Shown one piece after another: positions 57,423 to 64,000 of a stretch of 64,000 nt of DNA. This DNA is from an uncultured Eubacteriaceae bacterium. Its GTDB lineage: Bacteria > Bacillota > Clostridia > Lachnospirales > CAG-274. The stretch's first letter is position 1, and each line of letters opens with the position of its first letter. Location: positions 98,452 through 162,451 of the forward strand of contig CAMMIW010000002.1 in NCBI GenBank assembly GCA_946497035.1, written 5' to 3'. A program made the translations under genes and the position numbers. Under the pieces are notes generated by a model, which was not told the DNA's origin, did not search any database, and saw only the letters and a list, made by a program, of their open reading frames with translations.

Positions 57423-59810
57423 TTAAATCATAAATGTTATAATTCTTTTATAATCATTTTGCATATTATCAAATATATCATTTATATTTTCATTATCTTC
57501 CATAGTTAAGCTATAACAAAATTCTGCCGCACCAGATAAATCCATTTTAAAGTTAGTTTCCCAAATATTATTCATTATCCAAGAATATACGTTTCTTTTA
57601 TTATTTTCTTCTTTTTTATCACAAAGCATAATAGGGTGATGGTTTAAATCTCCCATATAAATCATAGGTACGTCTAACGTATTAATAGAAATATTTGTTT
57701 TTTCACCTTTATATACTACACCTGTATCTAACAAATAATATTCCATACAAGTTCCGTCTATTTGTTCTACACCTGGTTTAAAAGGAACATAACCTTTATC
57801 TATAAAAGTTTCTTTATCTCCTAAATCAAGCGCTAAAGGTAATAAAATATTTTCTACATCTTCGCTAAATGTTTTAGCTATTTTATATTTAAAATCTATT
57901 TTAGGTAAATTATTATAAAGCTTTATAACCACCGAACTATAATAAGTACCTTCTAGTTTATATATAAGCTCAACTGTTTTAAATATTTTACCATTATCTA
58001 TAATTTTTATATCTTCTAGTTTTGCTATGTGCTTTTTAGCGTGAAGCCCTCTTATATTTCTACCTAAAAGTCTTCTTTCTTCATAAACATCTGTTCTTAT
58101 TTCTGTATTTTCATATATAGGTGTAAAAAATTTAGCATCACCTTGTAAAAGCATCTCTTTATCTTCTTTTTTATTATAGAAAGATGTAACACCTTCTCCT
58201 ATTTTATAACTAATTTTAAAATAATCGTTTTCTATACAATAAGGTAATGTATATGTTATTTTATCATAATCGTTTATTATATCTTTTACCCTTTCAGAGC
58301 CAGAATAAGCCACTCTAGAATTAATAACATCTTTTTGTTTTTCTGTTTCTTCAAAGCTATATACCTTTTCTTCTAAAGGTTCAAAATTATCAATAAAGCT
58401 TACTAAAACGCCTCTTGGGTGTGAAGAAATTTGAGTTTGTAAAACTTCTCCTGTTTTGTCATTTGTAACTTTTATATCTCCATATCCCCAAACCTCTATA
58501 TAAAATTCTACAAGGCTTTTTTTACTTTCATTAACTGTATTGATAGCTTTTATTTTGCCATTTCTATCATAATATCTTAGTTTATCACCTTTATGATGTA
58601 AAATTCTATGTAAATTTTTAGCTGATGCCTCATGAGCTTTAGAAGCATAGCTTGTTTTTCTCATATCAAGGTTTAAAACCATTGTATCGTATGGGTTTGT
58701 TATAGTAGAAGAATGTCCCCAAGTATGCTCAGAGTATAAAAGAAGGTTATCTTCTGCCTCTCTTTCAAATTTTTCATTTATAGCTTTTTTATGTGGGTCT
58801 AATCTTTTGCAAAGGTTATACATTTTTTGAGCTTCTCTATAATGTTTTACTGCATAAGGAGTGCTTGGAACACCGTGTGCCCACCAATCTGTTAAATCTC
58901 CTTTATAAGTTTTTGCATCTTTTACCTTATCTTTTATTTTTTCATAAAGTTCAGATACAGTAACCATCTGTATATTAATATTATCCCCATATTGTTGGTT
59001 AAATTTTTCTATTGTTTCTATTATATCTGTATTAGGCGGTGCATTATCACTAAATACCCCAGATACAGAAACAGGTATAAAATCATATTTATATCCGTGT
59101 TTTTCACAAAGCTCTATATATTGTTGTATGTTATCTTTAAGTGTATCTATATGGCTTTTATTTTCTTCCTTACCTACATAATTTTGCGTCATAAAATTTT
59201 GTTGTTTATTATAAACAAGGCCTAAAACATTACCTAAATTATAATGTTCTCCGTTCCAAACTAAAAGCTTTTTGCCTGATTTACTTTCCCAAAAATAAGG
59301 TTGTTGATTTTGATATAAAGGGTACATACCGTGATGACAATGTATATTTGTATATAAAAACTCCACACCATTTTCTAAAAATACGTCTAAGCTACCTAAA
59401 GATATACCATTTATATCTGCATTCATAGCTGCATCTACTTTTATACCCTCTTTTTCATATATATTGCAAAATTCTTTAGTTCTTTTATTTAAAACACCTA
59501 CATCTACCAAATCATTAAAATTTAGATAAGATGCTGATAAACCTATATTACCTTTTTTAATATATTTTATAAAATCTTTTTTCTCTTCTTCTGTTGCCTC
59601 TTCTAAAAATTTTTCAACGCAAAAATATGTTTCACAATTCCATTTAAAGTTTTTTATAACAGAATCTTCTTCATAAGCTTTATTTAAATATTTTATTACA
59701 TCTTTTATATAGTTTGCTTGGTTATATAAAATTACTTCTTGTAAATCTGTATAGCCTATATCTGTATGTGAGTGATGAACTACATATATATTATATTTTT
59801 TATTTTCCAT
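57423..59810 (-). CDS. Glycoside hydrolase family 38-like protein
   Basis: Probable alpha-mannosidase or related exo-glycosidase; cytosolic (no signal peptide). 795 residues. Start: ATG at 59808-59810, eight bases after GGAGGAT; an ATG five codons earlier overlaps that site. N-terminal catalytic domain begins VVHHSHTDIGYTDLQ with the zinc-binding His and Asp; AAMNADINGISLG likely contains the nucleophile Asp; YSEHTWGHSSTITNP resembles the third metal region. A beta-rich C-terminal part follows. Last gene of the pmi-gntR-GH38 unit. The exact substrate cannot be read from sequence; mannose is inferred from the neighbouring isomerase. Confidence 0.82.
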   Translation of the reverse strand: MENKKYNIYVVHHSHTDIGYTDLQEVILYNQANYIKDVIKYLNKAYEEDSVIKNFKWNCETYFCVEKFLEEATEEEKKDFIKYIKKGNIGLSASYLNFNDLVDVGVLNKRTKEFCNIYEKEGIKVDAAMNADINGISLGSLDVFLENGVEFLYTNIHCHHGMYPLYQNQQPYFWESKSGKKLLVWNGEHYNLGNVLGLVYNKQQNFMTQNYVGKEENKSHIDTLKDNIQQYIELCEKHGYKYDFIPVSVSGVFSDNAPPNTDIIETIEKFNQQYGDNINIQMVTVSELYEKIKDKVKDAKTYKGDLTDWWAHGVPSTPYAVKHYREAQKMYNLCKRLDPHKKAINEKFEREAEDNLLLYSEHTWGHSSTITNPYDTMVLNLDMRKTSYASKAHEASAKNLHRILHHKGDKLRYYDRNGKIKAINTVNESKKSLVEFYIEVWGYGDIKVTNDKTGEVLQTQISSHPRGVLVSFIDNFEPLEEKVYSFEETEKQKDVINSRVAYSGSERVKDIINDYDKITYTLPYCIENDYFKISYKIGEGVTSFYNKKEDKEMLLQGDAKFFTPIYENTEIRTDVYEERRLLGRNIRGLHAKKHIAKLEDIKIIDNGKIFKTVELIYKLEGTYYSSVVIKLYNNLPKIDFKYKIAKTFSEDVENILLPLALDLGDKETFIDKGYVPFKPGVEQIDGTCMEYYLLDTGVVYKGEKTNISINTLDVPMIYMGDLNHHPIMLCDKKEENNKRNVYSWIMNNIWETNFKMDLSGAAEFCYSLTMEDNENINDIFDNMQNDYKRIITFMI

Positions 59811-59843
59811 AAAATTATCCTCCATATTTATATGATTATAAAA

Positions 59844-60566
59844 CTATTTTTTAAGCTCAAAATAATATTCATATTTAGAACCTATATATTTGGCTATCGT
59901 ATATTCATATGGTTTTTCGCTATCATCTATAAAACCTATACGTTTTAATATAAGTATTGGTTCATTTTCTTTACATTTAAGCATCTGCACCATTTCATCT
60001 TTTGCTAAACCTACACTTATATATTGTTTAACCCTTTGTATTGATATATTGTGAGTATTATCTAAATATTTATATAAAGAATTGTTATAAACGTTGCTAT
60101 CTAAAGTTAGGCTATAATCACTTTTTAGATATGTTGTAAAAAATGCTATTGGTATATTGTTTATAAGCCTTATTCTAGTTAATTTATATACTGGGCTATT
60201 AGGAGCAACTTTTAAAATTTCAGAACATTTTTTACTAGCTCCTATAATTTGTATGCTAGCATCTTTTGTGTCTGGTATAAGACCTCTATTTTTCATCTCT
60301 TCAGTAAAGCTCTCTATTTTTAAAAGAGGCTCTGATATTCTTGTTTTTTTTATAAAAGTTCCTTTACCTTTTATACGCTCTATATAACCTAAGTTTTGCA
60401 ATTCATTCATAGCCGCACGAACAGTTATACGGCTAATATTATATTTTTTTTGATAATCTATCTCTCTAGGCAACATATCATAAACATCATATAAGCCTTG
60501 CTCTATCTCTTCTTTTATAATATTAACCAGTTGCTCTGTTAATGTAGTGTTGCCTTTTTTTAACAT
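59844..60566 (-). CDS. GntR/HutC family regulator with UTRA domain
   Basis: Sugar-responsive transcription factor. 240 residues. Winged helix at 1-75: TLTEQLVNIIKEEIEQGLYD, MLPREIDYQKKYNISRITVR, AAMNELQNLGYIERIKGKGTFI. UTRA effector domain at 90-240 (SFTEEMKNRGLIPDTK ... VYKLTRIRLINNIPIAFFTTYL ... YEYTIAKY). Starts 9 bp after the isomerase gene. Probably controls this locus through the palindromes at 62334-62355. Confidence 0.93.
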   Translation of the reverse strand: MLKKGNTTLTEQLVNIIKEEIEQGLYDVYDMLPREIDYQKKYNISRITVRAAMNELQNLGYIERIKGKGTFIKKTRISEPLLKIESFTEEMKNRGLIPDTKDASIQIIGASKKCSEILKVAPNSPVYKLTRIRLINNIPIAFFTTYLKSDYSLTLDSNVYNNSLYKYLDNTHNISIQRVKQYISVGLAKDEMVQMLKCKENEPILILKRIGFIDDSEKPYEYTIAKYIGSKYEYYFELKK

Positions 60567-60575
60567 AAAATCACC

Positions 60576-62303
60576 TTACCTTATATAAGCTTTTATTGTA
60601 GTTACTTTCTTGCCTTTTGAACTACCACTAGGTGTTATTTTATATTGTTCTATACAAGCAGGTATTATAAAAGTTTCGGCATAGTGTATAATAAAAGGTT
60701 CAAACTCTCCGTTTATACTTTCGATAGTAATTTCTTCTCCTTCTACAAGGTTTAACATATTTACGCTACCGTAAGTATTATGTATAACAGTATCGTCAAA
60801 AATATGTCGCCTTGTTTCTATACTATGCCTATTACTAAGGCCTGTGCTTTCTTCTTTATAGTTTTTATCCTCACAAATAGGTTTTATATTGTTAACTAAA
60901 TTTTCATATACCCATTTTGTATCTGCATTATAGTTTATAACCTTTTCTCCGTGTTGTATATGTATAGGTCGTGGCAAACCATCTGAGCCTAACCTTCCCC
61001 AGTCCCAAAGTTTAAATGTAAAAATATAAGGTGTTGCACTAATCTCTAATACAAATGTATTTTTACCTGAACAATGGATAGTACCTGCTGGTATTAAAAA
61101 ATGGTCGTGTTTTTTAGCATCTATTTTGTTAATATATTTTTCTACATCAAAAGGTCTGCCTGTTTTTTGTGCTTCTTTTAAATCTTCTATCATTTTTTCT
61201 TTGTCTATATTTTCTTTAACGCCTAAATATACAGAACTATCTTCTTTTGCATCTAATATATAATAGCTTTCATCTTGTGTATAGTGCATACCAAAAGTTT
61301 CTTGTATATATTCTGTTAAAGGGTGCACTTGTAAAGAAAGGTTGCCCCCTTCCATAGTATCTAAAAAGTCAAACCTAATAGGAAACTCTTTACCAAATCT
61401 TGCATAAACTCTTTCTCCTAAAAGGTTTATTGGTTCGCAAAATACAAGGTTTATAGCAGGTGTTTCAAAACAAACTTCGCCATATTTAAGTATAATGCTA
61501 TTTTCTTCAGGAACACCGTCAAAACCCCAAGCAAAATTTTCTCTATTTTTATCTAGCCCACAAACTTTTTTAAGCCATTGGCCACCCCATACCCCCGAGT
61601 CGAAATAAGGCACTAATCTAAATGGTTGTTTACTAGCTTGTAAAAGCCCATTAAAAAATGCATCTTTTGTAACCATTTTAGGCTCATTTATAATGTTTGT
61701 ATATAATATATAATCAAAATTTTCATAGTTTGCTATTTTATGTCTATCGGCGATACGCCATTCCATAAAATAACCTCTTTTATATTTTTCAAGGATAGGT
61801 GCATCACTATTAGATACATTCCAGTTTGTCATACCCTTTCTATATCTAAGTTGTATTTCCCATCTTGATATATCTGCATATATATATAAATCTCCTGTTG
61901 TTATAAGGCTAGCCCCCACCCCTATTATTAAAGTTTTACCTTTTAGGCTATTAACCTTATTTTTAACCTCTTCTAATCTCTCTTTTATAAAAAAATCTTG
62001 TAATTTTTTTGTGTTCATTATGCCAAAAACTCTATCGTCTGTAAGATAATCTTGCATTTTTTCTGTAAGTTTATCCTCTTTTAAAGCATAATCATCTGAC
62101 AATATAATATTATCAAAATTTAAGCTTTTAAAGTTTTCTAAAATATGGTTAATATCCACACCTATGTAACAATCTAAAACTAATATAAAATCATCTTTAT
62201 TTATTTTAGCTTTAATTTGGTTTAAAATATTACAATATCCTAAAAAAGCTTCATTATCATAACCTTTTATATTTATTTTAGGATATAAACTATAACTAGA
62301 CAA
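60576..62303 (-). CDS. Class I mannose-6-phosphate isomerase with N-terminal extension
   Basis: Interconverts mannose-6-P and fructose-6-P; zinc enzyme. 575 residues. Residues 1-235 form an extension resembling a nucleotide-kinase-like domain (LIIGVGASLITTGDLYIYADISRWEIQLRYRKG) but with no P-loop GxxxxGK. Residues about 240-575 are the PMI cupin: FDSGVWGGQWLKKVCG, LSLQVHPLTEY (Gln, His ligands), DESYYIL (Glu), HFLIPAGTIHCSG (His). First gene of the minus-strand unit. Similar two-part isomerases occur in other Firmicutes. ATG behind GGAGTG. Confidence 0.85.
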   Translation of the reverse strand: MSSYSLYPKINIKGYDNEAFLGYCNILNQIKAKINKDDFILVLDCYIGVDINHILENFKSLNFDNIILSDDYALKEDKLTEKMQDYLTDDRVFGIMNTKKLQDFFIKERLEEVKNKVNSLKGKTLIIGVGASLITTGDLYIYADISRWEIQLRYRKGMTNWNVSNSDAPILEKYKRGYFMEWRIADRHKIANYENFDYILYTNIINEPKMVTKDAFFNGLLQASKQPFRLVPYFDSGVWGGQWLKKVCGLDKNRENFAWGFDGVPEENSIILKYGEVCFETPAINLVFCEPINLLGERVYARFGKEFPIRFDFLDTMEGGNLSLQVHPLTEYIQETFGMHYTQDESYYILDAKEDSSVYLGVKENIDKEKMIEDLKEAQKTGRPFDVEKYINKIDAKKHDHFLIPAGTIHCSGKNTFVLEISATPYIFTFKLWDWGRLGSDGLPRPIHIQHGEKVINYNADTKWVYENLVNNIKPICEDKNYKEESTGLSNRHSIETRRHIFDDTVIHNTYGSVNMLNLVEGEEITIESINGEFEPFIIHYAETFIIPACIEQYKITPSGSSKGKKVTTIKAYIR

Positions 62304-62331
62304 AAAATCACTCCTTTGTTTTTATATTTAA

Positions 62332-62360
62332 AATATAACATATGTTATAACATATTGCAA
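62332..62360 (-). promoter_or_regulatory. Promoter of the pmi-gntR-GH38 unit
   Basis: Minus strand TTGCAA (62355-62360), 17-bp spacer, TATATT (62332-62337). The spacer and -10 are covered by the palindromes at 62334-62355. Confidence 0.7.
62334..62355. promoter_or_regulatory. Overlapping 16-bp palindromes, probable GntR operator
   Basis: TATAACATATGTTATA (62334-62349) and ATATGTTATAACATAT (62340-62355) are both perfect palindromes and share ten bases. They lie on the minus promoter and abut the -35 of the plus promoter, so a bound repressor would shut both. Binding is inferred, not shown. Confidence 0.7.
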
Positions 62361-62383
62361 GAGTTTTTTATATATGTTATAAT
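62355..62383 (+). promoter_or_regulatory. Promoter of the ROK gene
   Basis: TTGCAA (62355-62360), 17-bp spacer, TATAAT (62378-62383) preceded by TGT. The -35 is self-complementary and is shared with the divergent promoter. Confidence 0.8.
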
Positions 62384-62410
62384 AAATATTATTTTTTAAG
62401 GAGGTATATT

Positions 62411-63307
62411 ATGAATTTTTATATAGGTTTAGATATAGGTGGTACTAATATAAAATCTGGCATAATATTAGAAGATGGCTCTCTCTTTAACAACAATATA
62501 AATATGTGCTTATCTTTAGCTGACAAAGATAAAGCTACTATTTTAAACAATATTTTTAATGTTATACAAAAAGAGTTTGACTGTTATAAAAATGGTAAAT
62601 TACTTGGCATAGGCATAGGTTTTCCTGGCCCTTTCGATTATGAAAATGGTATATGTAAAATAAAAAATATAAACAAATATGACAGTATTTTTAACGTTAA
62701 TATAAAAAATCAAATTTTAAATTTTATTGACAATAGTAATATAAAAAATAATGTAAGCCAAAATTTTAATATACTTTTTGAAAATGATGCAACATTATTT
62801 GCATTAGGAGAAATACAACAAAATAATATTTTAAAAAATGGTAAATGTTTAGCTATTTGTATTGGCACAGGTTGTGGCTCTGCTTATATTGAAAATGGAA
62901 AGCTTATAAAAAATGGTGAAAAAATACCACCAAATGGTTGGATATATAATATACCTTTTAAAAATTCTATTGTAGATGATTATATATCTGCTAGAGGTAT
63001 TATTAACTTTTATAACAATATATCTAAAAATAAAACAAACAATGTTAAAGATATTGCCCTAAAATATAATATAGATAACCATTCTAATATTACTTTTAAT
63101 AATTTTGGCCAAGATTTAGCTAATATGTTAAATATTGTTTTAAAAGACTTTGATTCTAAAAATATTATATTAGGTGGCCAAATATGTAAAAGCTACAATC
63201 TTTTCAAAGATGCTCTGTTTAAAAACTTATTATTTGATATTAATATTTATTTATCACAAGATACTTCTAAAAGTACTTTAATAGGTGCTATGGCTCTCTT
63301 TCAATAA
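62411..63307 (+). CDS. ROK family sugar kinase-like protein, zinc motif absent
   Basis: Likely phosphorylates a hexose, probably released by the neighbouring hydrolase. 298 residues. N-terminal ATP loop GLDIGGTNIKSG; GIGIGFPGPFDYENG; catalytic FENDATLFALGE; second phosphate loop CIGTGCGSAY. The GHxxx(9-11)CxCGxxGCxE zinc motif of most ROK kinases is missing: after the glycine-rich loop comes KIPPNGWIYNIPFKNSIVDDYISARG. ATG with AAGGAGG. Divergent from the isomerase unit. Confidence 0.85.
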   Translation: MNFYIGLDIGGTNIKSGIILEDGSLFNNNINMCLSLADKDKATILNNIFNVIQKEFDCYKNGKLLGIGIGFPGPFDYENGICKIKNINKYDSIFNVNIKNQILNFIDNSNIKNNVSQNFNILFENDATLFALGEIQQNNILKNGKCLAICIGTGCGSAYIENGKLIKNGEKIPPNGWIYNIPFKNSIVDDYISARGIINFYNNISKNKTNNVKDIALKYNIDNHSNITFNNFGQDLANMLNIVLKDFDSKNIILGGQICKSYNLFKDALFKNLLFDINIYLSQDTSKSTLIGAMALFQ

Positions 63308-63347
63308 TTTTTATATTTATTATATATTAAAATTTTTTAAAATAATA

Positions 63348-63404
63348 TTTAATATAAAGCAAAATAAAGAGAGCATTGCTCTCTTTATTTTGCTTTATAT
63401 TAAA
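63348..63404. terminator. Very long bidirectional terminator (27-bp arms)
   Basis: Arms 63348-63374 and 63378-63404 pair perfectly over 27 bp around an ATT loop, the longest hairpin in the window. Serves the ROK gene and the convergent cotJC-like gene. Confidence 0.88.
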
Positions 63405-63422
63405 ATTTGTGTTATTTATATT

Positions 63423-64000
63423 TTACATTCTTGGTTGTGGTTTCATATTATTAGGCTTTTCTATTATAAATTGTCTTTTACTATCTAAATAGTCTTGCAC
63501 AAGTCTTAAAGCCTCACCAAAACGTTGAAAATGCACTACTTCTCTTTCTCTTAAAAATTTTATAGGCGTAATAACATCTGGGTCATCTGTCATATTTAAT
63601 ATATATTCATATGTTGCTTTTGCTTTTTGCTCTGCTGCTAAGTTTTCGTATAAATCGGCAACAGGGTTACCTGTTGATTGTAAACCATCAGCAGAAAATG
63701 GTACTCCACCAGCATTTGCTGGGAAAATTCCTAAACCGTGGTCTACATAATATGGCCCTAAGCCTGCTTTTTTAATTTCTTCTTCAGATATATCATCTGT
63801 TAATTGGTGTACTATTGAGCCTATCATCTCTAAATGTGCTAATTCTTCTGTTCCTATATCATTTAAAATAGCTTTTGCCTCAGGTGTTATCATAGTAAAT
63901 CTTTGGCTAAGATAACGAATAGCCGCACCTAATTCACCATTAGGACCACCATATTGAGTTAAAATAAGCTTACCAAGTTGTGGGTTTTTATTTTTAATTT
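63423..64000 (-). CDS. Manganese catalase / CotJC family protein (5' end cut)
   Basis: Spore-coat CotJC or Mn-catalase-type protein. The open frame continues past the internal Met at 63893 to the window edge, so at least 192 residues are present; upstream residues NPQLGKLILTQYGGPNGELG and AAIRYLSQRFT match the family. Metal-ligand helices: GTEELAHLEMIG (Glu, His) and EREVVHFQRFGEAL (Glu, His). FPANAGGVPFSADGL and LYENLAAEQKAKATYEY are typical. A cotJA/cotJB pair would be expected just beyond the edge if this is the coat operon; catalase activity is possible but not shown. Confidence 0.9.
   Translation of the reverse strand, partial: IKNKNPQLGKLILTQYGGPNGELGAAIRYLSQRFTMITPEAKAILNDIGTEELAHLEMIGSIVHQLTDDISEEEIKKAGLGPYYVDHGLGIFPANAGGVPFSADGLQSTGNPVADLYENLAAEQKAKATYEYILNMTDDPDVITPIKFLREREVVHFQRFGEALRLVQDYLDSKRQFIIEKPNNMKPQPRM

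Overview
The window is very AT-rich (about 27% G+C by eye) with A/T-ending codons, strong AGGAGG-type ribosome sites and the gene order of a clostridial Firmicute. A CotJC/manganese-catalase-type gene at the right edge points to a spore former. CheA/CheR/CheW and a c-di-GMP riboswitch point to motility or signal-controlled behaviour. No rRNA, tRNA, CRISPR array, insertion sequence or prophage was found. Species cannot be fixed from the sequence alone; a low-GC relative of the Lachnospirales is a reasonable guess.

Layout. 1-3.6 kb: chemotaxis genes cheR-cheA-cheW on the minus strand (cheW runs off the left edge). 3.9-6.7 kb: deoD, a frameshifted small gene, an ANTAR RNA-binding regulator and a secreted SH3b-NlpC/P60 wall hydrolase. 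6.8-12.5 kb: the heat-shock set hrcA-grpE-dnaK (sigma-A promoter plus CIRCE operator), with dnaJ split off by an opposite-strand Lit-like membrane gene. 12.6-13.1 kb: a non-coding region with a c-di-GMP-I riboswitch, its terminator and several further hairpins, but no recognisable target gene. 13.2-15.8 kb: metNIQ methionine importer. 15.9-22.7 kb: EFR1-type ferredoxin-flavodoxin protein, ftsY with a long 11-residue repeat region, smc and a DUF2225 protein. 22.9-28.9 kb: exonuclease, uvrB, uvrA and a small unknown protein. 29-37.7 kb: peptidases (M18, M29, M3/PepF), an L,D-transpeptidase, a ferritin-like protein, a lipoprotein, a small membrane protein and a repeat-bearing wall-binding surface protein. 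37.8-52.1 kb: rpmH-rnpA-yidD-yidC-jag-mnmE-mnmG-(unknown)-rsmG-noc-GNAT-pth-mfd, the usual origin-proximal Firmicute cluster, here without dnaA/dnaN. 52.2-57.3 kb: a second MATE pump with its MerR regulator, gapN, and FMN-riboswitch-controlled ribU with a VOC protein. 57.4-63.3 kb: a sugar locus (GH38 hydrolase, GntR/UTRA regulator, class I mannose-6-phosphate isomerase, divergent ROK kinase). 63.4 kb to the end: CotJC/Mn-catalase family gene.

How the parts work together. HrcA should bind the CIRCE element and repress its own operon. The MerR regulator sits back to back with a MATE gene, and a 19-bp-spacer promoter holds the operator. A closely similar promoter precedes the paralogous MATE gene at 37.8 kb, suggesting one regulator controls both pumps. 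The sugar locus has divergent promoters that share one self-complementary -35 hexamer and overlap two interlocking 16-bp palindromes, the probable GntR operator. Half or more of the gene ends carry intrinsic terminators, several built from the same GGCTATAG-type stem.

The best candidate for something undescribed is the c-di-GMP riboswitch transcript at about 13.07-12.67 kb, which appears to lead into a structured RNA rather than a protein gene.
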